Shown: piece after piece, positions 46,531 through 60,300 of the stretch | Numbering within the stretch: position 1 is the first letter of the stretch | How the letters are laid out: each line of letters opens with the position of its first letter | Assembly (NCBI GenBank): GCA_900074885.1 | Contig: FJUW01000061.1 | Span: 600,295-664,294 of the forward strand | Length of the DNA: 64,000 nucleotides | Source of the DNA: Rhynchosporium graminicola | Taxonomy: Eukaryota > Ascomycota > Leotiomycetes > Helotiales > Ploettnerulaceae | Direction: 5' to 3' | The notes under the pieces: model-generated | Databases searched by the model: none | Seen by the model: the letters and a program-made list of their open reading frames with translations, nothing else | What the model was told of the DNA's origin: nothing | Translations under genes and position numbers: made by a program

Positions 46531-48926
46531 TATTTTACCCTCTTAGAAAGTTCTAGGACTAATAATAAAATATATATTATTAGTACTTAAATCTATATCT
46601 TATAATAAAACGATACGATTCGTATTATCGCTATCGATATTCATATTTCTCTATATAATAATATTTTATCGCCTTATAGTATTTAATTTACTAATAAATA
46701 TGATATTAATAGTACTTCTATGAATATTACCCCCTCTTATCTTTATTCCTTGCCTTCAATATAATACCTACTATTATCTGAAACCTACCCTTTCTTCTAA
46801 TAGTGATTACTATAGCTTCATTTTTCATACTAATATATTTACCTTAAAGTAATCTTTCTATAAGAACTCCTATTATCTTTACCTATCTATTTTCTATAGT
46901 AAATACCCTTATATTATACTTGTTATTACTACTTATCCCTATTTTTTATTTAATTATTATAACTCGACTCTTATCCTCGAAATCCTTCTCTCGCTAGTAA
47001 TTACTCTATTACTATCCCTGCTATTATAACCCTTTCTCTATTCAGTAAATACTATACTAGTATATTAATTATTATATAAAGCCTTATCCTCTAATCATAA
47101 TACCTATAGCTACTCTTCTATACTAATACCCTCTTTACTATAGAAGTTCCTATCTTATAAGTCCTGCTAATATTAACTACTCTCTATTACCCGTAAGGTT
47201 AATTCTTAGCTATATACCCCTAAACCTCTTAATAATCTACTTTTAACTCTAAATATTAAAAATCCTAATCTTTCTTTTATCTTAAAATATTCGAGTATTA
47301 AAAATCTCGAAAATTATCCCTACGACGCTTCTTTCTCGCCCTCCTTTTATAGTTAGGCTATTGATATTCCTCTATACTAAGAACCCTATCTATATTTATA
47401 CTACTAATAGCTACTACTACTACTCTAATCTATAGATAACCTCTAATTACTTATATCCTTATATTAGCTTACTATAAGCTTCCTAAGTTATCTAAGGATA
47501 CTTACCCTTAGCTTTAGGCCTATATTCCTTATCTATCTAAATAAGTCTATATTATCTATTATCCTTATAAGATTAAAAACTATAGAAGAAGTCTTATGTC
47601 TATAGGTAAGATTCTTTATATATAATAAAAATATACTTTATAATTCCTTTATAAGTAACTTTTAGTCTAGACTTATTATCTGAAATAAAGCAACTAGCTA
47701 TTACTTTACTTTATAAGCTAAGAATCGTATAAAGAGGATAATATAGACTCCTTATCTCTATCGTAAGCTAAATAGGATTATTTTCGCCTTAAGAACTATA
47801 GTAAACCTCTCCTTCGCTCTAATTATCTATCTACCTTTCGCTATAATACCTGCGCTTAGCAGGTTACTAGTCTAGAGATATATATATACTCCTCCGCTAG
47901 ATAAAAAGATATTAATATTCGAAATACCCTAGGAGGTTTTACTCTTCTTCTAAACTCCCCTTTCTACGCTTTCTCTACTGCCTCCTTTATATATCTCTTG
48001 CTTCGAGCCTAAACTTATCTCTTCTTATTAATTATAATAAAGTATAAAGCTACTAGGTTCCTAAATATAATTAAGGTCTTTAAAAATCCGCTCTTATCTA
48101 ATTCCTAGTTATATCCTTTACTTATCTTACTATCCTTATAAGTAAAGTAAATACGAAATAGGATCTCTAAGCGCCTAAGCTCTATAGCTAATCTAGTCTT
48201 TATTATTCGTAATATCTCTATATACTCCCTATAGGATCTTAAGATTAAGCTTAATATATCTATATCTATCCGAAAATATATATTATATTATATCTCCTAG
48301 GTATACTCATATACCTCGAGGTATACTAATCGATTATCTATATAGAGCGTAAGAAGGATCGGCCTTTAAAGTATAATAAATTATAGTAAGAAAGTATTAA
48401 GAATAGAACTAATATTAGCAGAACGCACTCGGATTATATTAATCTAGAAAGCTATCGTATACTTCTAGATCTTATAGCGGATCTCCGATAGTAGAAGCGG
48501 AAATAAGATAAATATCTTATCGAGGGCGTCGTTCGGATATATATATATAAGCTATAGGATTATTATAGATATCGAGCGCGGATTAGCAGGTAAGATCGAA
48601 TTAAAAGCTTTTATTATACGTATACTAAACTCTCTTAAAGCTATAGTACTATACGAATAAGTATTGAATACTATTCTAGAGTAAAGTAATATATCTCTTT
48701 CCCGCGACCTTATTCGCCTAGCTCTTTTCTCTTCTTACTATTATTATATAAATTATATTAGGGGCAGGAATCTCCTATACTAATTCGCTCTATAGTCCGA
48801 TTAAGTAGAGTATAGTCTATATAATCATATAGCTTATTATATCCTTATACTAGCCTTATATTAGTATCTTAGTTAATATTTACTATCTCTAGAAGATTAG
48901 CTATTTAATATACGACTTAGGATATT
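46531..48926. other. AT-rich, RIP-type region, unidentified
   Basis: Long pyrimidine-rich plus strand with stops in all frames. Between about 48400 and 48730 the plus strand has fairly open protein-like stretches (LAGKIELKAFIIRIL), suggesting an eroded gene or transposon of unknown family. No LTR pair or inverted repeat found. Confidence 0.35.
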
Positions 48927-49650
48927 TTAGGGTTAGGGTTTAAGGGTTAGATGATATTGAATCTAACTACGCTATCTTGCTACAGGCGTTTTTCTAACTA
49001 TAAGGATATCTAAGCTATAAGTACAAGGAGTGCGCTCTATAAATACAGGTAAGAAGAGTACTAAATAAAAGAGAGATATAGAAGCCTAGGGTAAGCGATA
49101 TGTACTACGAGTAGTAGATAGATAATCGAAGCCTTCGATGAAAGAGAAGAGGGTGCTCTATAGCGAGAGAGAGTACTCTGCGGCGTAGGGGGGGGGGTGC
49201 CCTATGATATAAGGAGGGTGCTCTCTAGCGTAGAAGAGAGAGGAAGAGAGGGGGGGTCCTTCTTTAGTATAGAAGGGGTACCCTATGGCGCGGGGCTATA
49301 TTCGCTCTAGGGTAGACGGGGGGTAGATTCTTAGGGTATTTTAGGCTTACTTATATGCTATAATTAAAGTAGCTACGATACCTCGTGCCTAAGTTAAAGT
49401 AGTAGTAATAAAGCTATCGAGCTACCTCGCTCTACTTAGGCCTAGTAGGCCCTATAGTGCCCTATAGGTCTTCGCTATATCCTTTTCTATTAGACCTCCG
49501 GCGGATATAATTAGAAGGTGAAATATAGAGCCTAAATCCTTATATTTTAGTTATTTCGCGTTTATAGCCTCTATAAGCGTAGCGTAAGCTTCCTCGCGTG
49601 CTAAATCCTTATTAATCGCTATTATCTGAATATCGTAGTAGTATCTAGAG
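48927..49650 (+). repeat. Subtelomere-type repeat R, copy 1
   Basis: Starts with TTAGGGTTAGGGTTTAAGGG at 48927 and continues through CTAACTACGCTATCT, a G-run (about 49188), and CCTCGTGCCTAAGTTAAAG to at least 49650. Copies 2 and 3 lie at 62986-63290 and 63291-64000, in the same orientation. No gene recognised in it. Confidence 0.88.
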
Positions 49651-49799
49651 GTGCTTATAAGTACTAAAAAATCAGGGTGTTTATTATTTTCAGGCTATTA
49701 GCTACTTATAGTCGCTAGTATAAGCTCTAATTTAACTTTTAGGTCTTCTCAGCTAGAAAGGATAGTTATAAATATATAAGTAGCGTAAGGAGAGTACTT

Positions 49800-49948
49800 T
49801 TAACCCTAAGCCTAACCTGAAGCCTGACCCGAAGCCTGACCTGAAGCTTAACCTAAAGCTTAACCCGAAGCCCGACTCTAAGCCTGACCCTAAGCTCGAC
49901 GCGAAGCCTGACTCTAAGCTCGACGCGAAGCTTAACCCGAAGCTTTTT

Positions 49949-49980
<32 letters not shown>

Positions 49981-49981
49981 T
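49800..49981 (+). repeat. 12-bp minisatellite followed by a (TTTC)n microsatellite
   Basis: About twelve units of a 12-mer of the type CCTGACCCGAAG run to about 49943. Because 12 is a multiple of 3, the plus strand reads as Pro-Lys-Pro-Asp/Asn tetrapeptides. A run of about nine TTTC units follows. Short tandem GTAATACTTAGAG units continue to about 50090. Confidence 0.8.
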
Positions 49982-50149
49982 AAGTAATACTTAGAGTAAT
50001 ACTTAAGGTAATACTTAGAGTTAGACTTAGAGTCGAGTATCCGCTATACTAGTAAAACTTATAAGTATCTTAGGGTAATACTTAAGGTCGAGTATCTACT
50101 ACGCTAGTAAAACTAACTATATCTTTTACTAGTTTATCGACTAACTAGG

Positions 50150-50808
50150 ACGTTTAGGTGAGGCTCGCTTACGAGACGTAGTAGTAGTAGGCCCGTGTAT
50201 CTTATCTTAGTTTCTAGACGTATCTAGTAACTAGGAAGAACTAATCTCTTATTATCTACTCTCTATTTTCTCTAAAAATAATAAGTATAATAGTATCTCT
50301 ATCTGATCTATTACTACTATTATTACCCGGAGCTATATAGTAGTAATTAATATTAAATACTAAGTTTCGTATTATTATCTATTACGCTATAGAATACTAG
50401 TAAGCGATTAACCTAGAAAATATCTATAATTACTTATCGCGAGTATGTATAGTCTAAGTAAGAGATCGCAAAGTACTAGTCGAGTATCTAGAGTAATAGT
50501 AATAGCTATATGATTTTCGTAGCGTGCTATTACTACCTGACTATTCGCTACTATAGCTAGTACTTCCTATTATCTATAGCTTCTAATATCCGGACTATAC
50601 GTATAAAACCGCTAACTATAGTAATATATAGAAGTATTATAATATCGAGTATAAGAAGAAGCGACTACTAAACGCGTAATTATTTCGCTTGGTTTAGTTA
50701 TAAATATAGTTCGCAGCGAAAAGAGCACGATATTAGATAATTAATATAAATACGACGCGCCTATTACGTAATAATAATAATAGTAGTAGTAGTAGCTGCG
50801 ATATAGCT
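50150..50808 (+). pseudogene. Telomere-linked RecQ-like helicase relic, N-terminal part
   Basis: Plus-strand protein-like frames with RIP stops, for example VRDRKVLVEYLE and LYDFRSVLLLPDYSLL, ending in a (TAG)n run that was probably (CAG)n for poly-Gln. It is continuous with 57383 onward once Gypsy F and one attat are removed. The true start could not be fixed. Confidence 0.55.
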
Positions 50809-50813
50809 ATTAT

Positions 50814-51048
50814 TATGACGCTTACTCTAGAAAGGTCTTAAAACTACCTAAGTAATAAGACCTCATATTACTATGAATATAAAGTAGTAAGAATCACTTG
50901 AGAATCTATAACTAAAGAGTAAAGAAGTAGAGAGAGAATAGAAGTATATATATGAAAAGGGGCCCCTAAACTCTACTCGTGTAATCTCGCTTAGTAGTAA
51001 GTGTTTCTACTAATAGGGAGAGACCTCTAAACCTAACTAGTCGTTACA
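50814..51048 (-). repeat. Left LTR (3' LTR) of Gypsy F
   Basis: 235 bp. Its left end reads TATGACGC (from TGTGACGC) and its right end CGTTACA; it is more RIP-shifted than the right LTR at the right-hand end. Confidence 0.92.
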
Positions 51049-51179
51049 CTACCCCCCCCTCCGAAAAAAGCTCGCCCTCGAGCGTTAGTCTATCTCCTTA
51101 TTACTATTAAGGTAGTCGTAATTATTAATTCTATCGTAGAAAGCTTTCAGCTAATTAGGTAGTCTAGCAAAAGGTCTAG

Positions 51180-54100
51180 CTTACGTTAGATTATTAAGAT
51201 GGAATTATTACAGCTTAGCGAGAGCGTATTTAACGTCTATAGCGTCGTATTATATAAGATCAACATCTTGATTTAACTAGGAAACTCGGTATAAGAGGCT
51301 ATTGCGCTGCTTATAGCACGTAAGTATATCTTCGATCTCCTATTCATTATTACTAGTAATATTAATAGGTAGTAATAGTAGTAAGGTTTATCCTAGTAAG
51401 GGGTCGTTTAGATACTTCCGTAGCTTAGTAGTAGGGAATACGTTATATACTTTCATACTAGTAAGGAGCTCTAGGCGATAAGAGCTTCCGACCTTTTTAA
51501 TTATATAGAAGGGTCCGTTAGTCAGGAAATCGAGTTTTTTACTAAGTCGAGTACTCGTAAAGTAGCGCATATCTAGCTAGATAAGGTCGTCTATAGTAAA
51601 GTCGACTTCATAGCGTGAGCGATTATAGGATTAGGATATCTTAGCTTAAGTATATTAGAAGCTTAATTAAGCGGTAATCTAAGTATCGCGCAGACGATTA
51701 GCGTAATCTAGAGCTTACTAAGTATTTAACTTATCAGTAAGCGTAATAGAGTTAGATAGGTCTTTCTAATTCTAATTAACGCGAGGTATATATCTATAAA
51801 CGACTTTAAAGAGTAAGAGACCTCTAAGGGATTCGTAAGGAAGAGTTATCTAGGCGTAATCTATAATAGGTAAGAATTCCGACTAGTTATCTTAATAGTA
51901 AGAGATAAAAGGTTATAATTTATATTAGAGATATTAGTTATAGATCTCTATTTAGCTATCTGTTTATAAGTAATCTACTATAGAAAGCTATCTTTTAGTA
52001 CCGAGAATCGTGATAACTATAGTTTAAAAACAGGAAACGAATTAAGGCCTTTTATTAGAGGTAATTATTAATAGAGCTCCGAAATAGCGGTATACGTAGT
52101 ATAAGTAAAGCTTTATAAGGTCGCGCGTATCAGAGGTCTTTCGGTATAGAATACTAATTACTTATTTACTAAAACAGTCGATAAATACGAGAACGTTATT
52201 ATAGCTATATTTATCGCGGTTAAAGCTATAGTAGTCGATTGTAATATACTCCTATAGATATGACAGTACGAGCAGAGGTTAGAGGAGGCCCGGTTTCTTA
52301 TCACGCGGCACTTGAATTCGTTAGTAAGTATAATAGTTGCGGTAGTACTAGTTAATAGTTAAAGCGATTCCGTACTACTAGTATTATAATACTAGTAGTT
52401 ATAAGGTCTTCTTTGCACTTAGATAAGCAGTCTCTAATCGGTTGTGTACTTCGCGTATAAGTAGCATGAGAAAGTATAAGACGTTAGGTACAATTAGTCT
52501 TCCTTTATAGAGTAGAAGATCTTTTTCTATAGTTAGTTTTCTAGGAGTAGCGGAGAGAGCTTATTTCCGTAAAGCTTAGAGTAATAGCGTAGTGCGATTA
52601 GAATAAAGTACTTACTATACTATAGAAAAGACTAGCGATAGGTCGGCGACTTCTAAGGCGTTAATAAGCTTAAAGTTATCTATAGAGTCGGAGCTATTCC
52701 GGAGGTTACTTATAAGTAGTACTAGATCGATTTAGTCTTCGCGTAGTAGCTATTATAAACGCTAGATTCTTTTAGCGTTATTCTAGTTGTCTAATTCATC
52801 TGTTCTACGAGAGAGAGTATCAGCGAGTAGATTATACTTCTTAGGTCGATAGGTAATTATAAAGTTATAATCTGCGAGTAGCTCGGCCTATCGAGCTTAT
52901 CGTGCGTTCAGCTATTTAGAGGTTATAAAGTACTTAAGAGCTTTATGATTAGTGACGACGCGGATCTAATATAGTGCGCCTACGAGCTTAGATCTCTAGT
53001 TACCGAAAGATCGTATAATTACGAGTATTTCCTTATTATAAATAGCGTAATTAAGCTCGGCAGGTAGTATAGTCTTAGAGAAGTAGGCTACTAGGAACTA
53101 GTCTTCGTCGTGCTATTACGATAGTACACTTACTATTACTCTATCACTAGCGTCTATTTCGATTATATAAGGTAGATGTTGCTGATAGTAGTAGAGGAGT
53201 AGTACTAAAGTGAGAGCGTACTTTAGGTGATCAAAAGTATCTTTACACTCCCTAGCGAACTGAAATAATATATTATTTTTAGTAAGTTATATAAGAGGTT
53301 TTGTGATAATTCCGTAGTCCTTAATGAATTATCGGTAGAAGTTATAAAAGCTTAAGAACGATTATACGCCCTTAACTATAGTTAGGTAATTCTAAGATTA
53401 TATAATATTAACCTTCTTAGGGTCTACCTCGATCCTAGAAGTAGAGATAATAAATCTAAGGTATTTAGTACGAGTAATATTGAATTTATACTTCTTAAGG
53501 TCAGCTTATAATCTAGTATCTTATAATTAATATAGTACCTTATATATATGTAATTAATACTATAGTGAGTCGTTAGAGTAGATCAGAATATTATCTAGAT
53601 ATATTATATAGAAGTCGTCTAAGTAATCGAATAAGACGTTATTCATATATCGCTAGTACGTCGCAGGGCTATTAGTCAGACTGAAAGGGAGTACCTTATA
53701 CTTATATACACTATAACAGGTCCGGAAGGTCGTATACTCTTCGGAGGCTAGATCTATTCGAATTCGGTAGAACGTCTAGCGAATATCTAGTTTAGTGAAT
53801 ATCTTAGTAGTAGAGATTCTAGCTAGCGTTTAATCGATTAATAGAAGTAAATATTAATACTTACTCGTGAGGTTATTAAGTGCGCAAAAGTCGATATAGA
53901 ATCTTAGACTTCTATTAGCTTTCTTAACGAAAAGAATAAGTATAGCGTATAGTGCTTAAGAAGGTTTAATAAAACCTTTAGCTAAGTTATCAGTAATATA
54001 CGCCTTAACGACTTCAAGTTCTTTAGCTAATATCTTATATAAGGGGGAGTATTTAAGGTTCTTCTTAGCCCTTTCCTTAAGCTTAATTCGGTGATCGCAT

Positions 54101-56950
54101 AAGCAATAAGGAGGGAGAATATCGCTAGCTTCCTTAGAAAAGACGTATACTTACTAGCTATACTCGTGAGGGATCTGTAGTTCTGAATCTAATTCGCTTA
54201 AGCTAATAGTAAATTACTAGGCGGTTTTGCGATATTCTATAAGGTCGATAGTCAAAGATACGATAGTAGTATCGCGTTACTAAACTGCGATTCGGTCGTT
54301 AAGAAGCTTATCTATCTCGTGAAAAGTAGTAGAGAAGATCTTATCGTTAGAAGACTTCTAGCGTTTATATAAGAGATAGAAGGCTAGGCTACTAATTGCG
54401 TAAATCTCTAGCGCAGGAGGCTCTGGAAGAGGTCTGAGTATACGAGGTGATCTTTATCGCTTCTGAAATATCGTAGTAGCTATTTTTATACTTTAAGTAG
54501 CTTCTATTGAGTCGCGAGACGGTATTCCGAGTAACTATTAGTCTATAGTATGAATTATACGGGCGTAGTCTTATGTATAGGTCTTTAACGTAGAGACTTC
54601 TAATTAGGGTTAAAGTAGAGATTCACGCGGGATATAGGTAATAATATTACTGAATCGTACGTACTTCAGCCGTATATCGGTAATCTCTCTAGAGTATAAA
54701 GACCTCTCTTTATTACTCTATTCTTATTCTTTAGATAATAAACACTTAGGCTTATTGTATTTATAATAAGTAGTATAAACGCCGGAGAAATAGTCCTAAC
54801 TGATCGGCGGTAGTAATAGAGGGTTAGTTACCTATAGAATACTCTCTAGAGGAGAGTTTTAGATGTTTTTATAGCTATAAGTCTCCCTAGAAGTGCGCTT
54901 CTGAGCTAGTAACAGTCGTTTGATAATAGAGATAGAGTTAATAATAGCTCGAATATTAATAGGAGAGTTAGCTGCGCTTCGCTATTCCTTATACACTTCC
55001 TAGAATTAATTAAAGCGTTCGTTTTATTCGTTAGCGTCGTGTTAGTAGCGCTAGTAGGTACGATATTTACGTAAGTCCTTGGTCTCGATCGGAGAGCTGT
55101 AAATGTTACTAGGAGGAGTATATAGTAGCTAAATAATCTGTCGTTTAGAGGTATCTAAGAGTACTTGATATTCCGAAAGCTAGGTCCTTCTGAGTATGAT
55201 ACTATAGTTTCCGAGAGTAGTAATAAGAAAGGGGGTAAATACCTAAACGCGACGATCTACCGTTAAATTAAGTATCGTATAGTGACTGATAGTACTACTA
55301 TTGACGCTATTGAAGCCTTTGATAGGAATTGCGTTTAGTAGAGGGTGAATTAAAGGTTTTAAGAAGAAGAAAAGGGATTTGAGAAAAGAATGATTAATAA
55401 AATAGTATCTATTAGCTCCAGAATTAAGAAGTGCAAGTAGCTTATACGAGAGTCTATTCTTAGTAAGAGTAGTACGTATAGTGAACGATTAACTACTAAG
55501 AAGCTTCGTAAGGTTAAGATATCGCATATCTCGTATACTACCTAGGAAGGAGTCTTTCCTTAGGCGTAGTCTTTTGCTAGCGGTTTGATATACTCCTAGG
55601 CGTTATCGTACGTTTTTTTGTTATTATCATCTTCTAGCTCGCTATTAATATCGTTATTAGCATTAATTGTATTAATTCGATACGGAGTGTTAAGTCGAGC
55701 TAATAATAAGCGTAAGTATAAAGTAAGCGTAAAATAACAAGGAGTATTCGCCGGCGATTATATATAAGGCGTATCGTTTCGTATAGAATATAGTACTTAT
55801 TTACTAGTCGCACTAGTATTCTCGGGCGTAGAAAGACTAATTTGCAGATAAGAAGAGGAGTTAGTACTATAGCGCTAGGAGGAGGTATTTATAGGGCGTT
55901 CCCGAGTCGCGCTAGCCTTAGCCGAAGACTCGGAATAGTAAGTCTTTTCAATAAATTAACCTTAGTCTTCAGCTTATATAGCCTTAACGTATTCTTCTAG
56001 TGTCCTTAACATTCGGTACTATTAGAAGAGCTGTTTCCGTAGCTATATAGGTAGCTTCTCCTGTAAGTCCATTTTCAGAGTCGATTAATTATTTACTCTA
56101 GCTTTACGAGCTAGCGTACGAAACTCGTAGTAGAACGTCCAGAAGGTCTACTTATAATCTATCTTTAGCGTGAAGTAGCTAGCTCTTATAGTTTATTAGT
56201 CGTATAGATTAGATAAGAAGGAGACGAGTTAAGTAATTATATCGAGTGAATCGATTATACTACCTTCTTTATTATATTCTAGTTCTAAGAACGACAGTTC
56301 CAGGTAGGTTCTGGCTATTCCTTCCGTTTAGTTAAGTAACTAATCTTTATAGTAATCTTCGTTAATGAAGTAGCTAGAGTAGCGCCGGAGGGCGTTATAT
56401 ATCTGTACTTCCCAGAGTTTTAGAGAGTAGTCGATTCTATTAGAGAGCTTATTTAGAAGGTTCGGTATCTTCTCTATACGCGTAGCGTATGATATTAACG
56501 ATATTCCTTCGGTAGATTGTTCTCGACGACGATTATTAGGCGTAGGAGTAGCGTTATCTTCTTTAATTGATAGTAGCGGTATTATACGCGATTGAACGTT
56601 ATTAAACGATATAGACTTAGTAGAGCGCTAGGTAGTTAACTAGCGTAGTTCTAGGAACTCGTCTTATAACTAGCGTAGTTCTGCAGATAGGTCAGTATTT
56701 AATTATCTCTTCTCTGCGAGCTTCCTTTCTGCCTCTTATAGCTAGTAAGCGCGGTCTTCCTATAAGTTATCTATAGTTGCTATTAATATAAGGGTATTAT
56801 CAGGGAGGTTTAGCGACTCAGTGAGTTCATTAATTATAGTAGGAGTTAGGGAGCTTAACTCGGACGAGGCGTTATTATAAGTACTCTCTATAGTAGAGAG
56901 AGGTAGGTTACGGCGAGTATTATAAGTCGCTGAAGAATAGAAGGTAGAGG
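51180..56950 (-). pseudogene. Gypsy F gag-pol (RIP-degraded)
   Basis: Minus strand, from right to left: gag-like region (about 56950-55650), retropepsin near 55430, RT near 54000-53400, RNase H near 53300-52800, integrase near 52450-51750, and the integrase C-terminus at 51388-51570, identical in protein to 5562-5744 of the left copy. A chromodomain-like tail ends near 51180. Many in-frame TAG/TAA codons are present. Confidence 0.85.
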
Positions 56951-57142
56951 GAGTCGGAGAACCGGTAGTCGATTTATCGGACTTAGGTTACTTCGGTTTA
57001 GGTACTATTCTTTAAGTTTATACTTAGTATAGGACTTCTCTATATAGCGTAGTCTCCTGCGTTTAGTAGCTCTAGGTATAGAGGTATAATATAAGTAGAT
57101 ATTTATTATCTTCCTAGATATAAGTAAAAGAGTTATAGATAA

Positions 57143-57377
57143 TATAACGCTTACTCTAGAAAGGTCTTAAAACTACTTAAGTAATAAGACCTCATATTAC
57201 TATGAATATAAAGTAGTAAGAATCACTTGAGAATCTATAACTAAGGAGTGAAGAAGTAGAGAGAGAATAGAAGTATATATATAAAAAGGGGCCCCTAAAC
57301 TCTACTCGTGTAATCTCGCTTAGCAGTAAGTGTTTCTACTAATAGGGAGAGACCTCCAAACCTGACCAGTCGTCACA
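57143..57377 (-). repeat. Right LTR (5' LTR) of Gypsy F
   Basis: 235 bp, ending CCTGACCAGTCGTCACA at 57377. It keeps CA dinucleotides that are TA in the left LTR. Confidence 0.92.
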
Positions 57378-57382
57378 ATTAT

Positions 57383-60300
57383 AGCCTAAATTATAGCGCG
57401 AATCTAGAAACGAGAAGAGCAGCAGGCCCGGCTCGGGAGAGAGATCGGGCCTACTGAAAGGGACTTATAGTAGCGAAATATATAATAGGATAAGGTACTC
57501 GCTAAGTTATAATACGATCTAGTAGCTACTATAGTATTTACTATTACTACTACTACTACTGAGCCCGATCTAGCTCGACTAATATTATATTAAGACTAAG
57601 TCTTATAGCGCGCACTAGCTACGCTTAAGGCTATCAGGGGGTATAAGGATATTCTAAAGTAGTAAGTATCGCTAACGATAGGAGTAGTAAAGCAAGTCCT
57701 ATTCGAGCTGCTCGAAAAGAAATTACTCTAGTAATATAGCTAAACTTTTTAACGATTATTATACTATATTATACGTACTACCCCTGAGGGCCCCGAGGAT
57801 CCGTCTTAGATAGGAGTCGTCTTCTCCGACAAGTAGTAGCTAGCGATTAAGAATATCCGCGAGTGCTTCTAATAGCTTATAGTAATAGTAATAGCTAACG
57901 ACTAGCTACTAATAGAGGACTAGCCGCTGAATATAATACTTATAAGATTAATTATCGCGCTACTTACTTAGGATATATACTAGTTGATCTCGTACGAGTC
58001 GCTAGTAATATACTATCTCGCGGTCTATAATATAAACTCCTAGGTTAAACGCTTTATTACTACTATCGAGTATACTCTTATCTTAGCTTAGATACTCTAG
58101 ATAATCCGGCTGCTTATGCTCGAGGTCGCTCTTTCCGAGCAGGGCTAGCCCGAGCTAGGTCTAAAGAGCTAGAAAGAGACGGGAGTCGTAGTAGGAGCTA
58201 TAATAGCGCGTATCGACTACTTTCGCCGGAAGTTTCTTTACGAAAGCATATACTTAGTCGCCTCGACGATTTTATCGCAGCTCGCATATAGCTAGTCGAT
58301 TACCCGGGTCACGCCCGCCGAGTCGAATATCTACTAGGCCCTAGAGAAGCAGATAGTCTTCTATACTAGTAAGAGAGTAGCTATAGCAAAAGTCAGGACG
58401 ATATACTATAAGCTAATAGTTAAGCTAGAAGGGCTACTTTACAAGCTGCTCTTCTATTAATATATGCTACTCGTACTACTACTATAGCTTATCGATAGTA
58501 TAGGGTCTATATAGTAGTTTCGGCCGCGAGGGTATAGCTTTCTAGACTACCCGGATAATCGCCTATAGAAGAAGAGCTACTAGTTCTTATACGAGCGAAT
58601 ACTACTCGACTAAGGTTAGTAGCAGTTAGTCGAGGATAGTAGTAATAGTAGTAGTCGTAAGCGATAATAGCTTAATTAGTAGTATTAGGCGTATCTAGCC
58701 CGGGAGAGTTAGTTCTTACTTAAGCTAATAGTTACTATATACTTTTCCAGTAGATAGCTAGCGCGGAGCCCCGAGCTTGGCTCGATTAAATTCGAGAATA
58801 GCGTCTCGTCGAACCGGAATCTATTTATAATTAATAGGTAAGTAGTAATAGTAACTATATATAATAAATCACTTAAGCGCTAAGGAAAGGTATAGTATAT
58901 CTACTATTACTACCTCGACTAATTTAGCTAAGTTATTATCTAGTACTTAGTTTACGTATTACTATTCGCACGCGTCTTAAGTAAGCCGCCCGAGAGGGAT
59001 AAGCCTAATCCTAAGGATATGTTTTTATTTACTAATAAGTAAGAGCTATAGATTAAGAAGTAGCTTATATAAGGAGTAATAATAGTAATAATAAAGTATC
59101 TCAGGGTACGCTTAACTATAGCTAGCTAGCGGCAGGTTACTATTACTATTAGCGACTAATATCTCTGGCAGGAGAGTAAGATCTGGAACTAAGATTAGAA
59201 CGAGGCGCTCGAGGAGGAGAGTAATAAGGAAGGGGTACCGAGCCGCGTAAAGCAGAGCTTAGTCTAGTAAGCTAGTCACGGGAAATAAGCTATAGTATTA
59301 TATTATACTATTAATACCGGATTTTTCAATCGACTCGAGCCCGATCTAATTACCGCGTATAGTAAGGCGTTATAAGCGTAGTATTAGTTTTTGGATCTCG
59401 AGTCCCCGAAAGCGTCCGTAGTAATAGTAATAGCTATAAGTAATAAATTAAAGCGTCCAGCTAGCCCGATTTAGTTACCTACGAAGCGGCTGAAACTCGA
59501 AGGAAGTCTTATTATCTAAGGGCTATAAAAGATCGTAGGACCCGACGCGTAGCCCTAGTCTAAGGGTTAAGCTAAAGCACTTGAGCTTATATATACTACT
59601 ACTACTATACTATCCTAGATTATCGTACTCGGGACTAGTAATAATAAGAGTCTTTTATTCTTTTCTATCGCTACTATAATTTCTTATTAAATAGTAATTA
59701 TTATCGTCCTATTTACTATGCTTATAGATAATTTAATCGCACGAGCACGTAGGTATTAGTTAATCTATAAGGAGTAGTAGTAGTAGCGATAATAGTAGTA
59801 GAAAGTATTACTATAGCTATTAATTATAAGCGCCGATCGCGCTTCCGAGGACGACTTTCTGCACTTTACTAAAGGGCTCGAGTAGAACTAGTAGCTAGCC
59901 TACGTCTTTTTCGACGGGTATTATATAGCTATTACTAATATATCGTACTAGGCGAAGCTGCAGGAGCTATAGTAGTTATAGTATCTCGACTATCTATTTA
60001 TATATCTTACTACTATACTACTCGTTAAGCTCGAGCCCGTATTCCGTGCGAATCTACTACTTGAGAATATATCTCTATACCGATAGCTTATAGTCCGTTC
60101 GGGGATCTAGTTTCAAGTCGTCGACTACTGCTACTAAGGACTATAGAAGACTGCTGCGCTGCTTATTCGTAGACTACTACTACTACTAGGTAGCTATAGG
60201 ATTATCTATATTCGAAGCTATATGAAAAGGGAAAGGGTTACGAAGGAGATAGAGTGCCTATTCTATATAGCTAAAGCGACTAATAAAGGAGAGCTACTTT

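Larger units (their letters stand above)
50809..57382 (-). mobile_element. Gypsy F, complete LTR retrotransposon inside the helicase relic
   Basis: Body 50814-57377 (6564 bp) with two 235-bp LTRs (50814-51048 and 57143-57377) and perfect attat duplications (50809-50813 and 57378-57382). The purine tract at 51049-51066 beside the left LTR shows it reads on the minus strand. It is the complete relative of the element at 1-6318. Confidence 0.96.
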
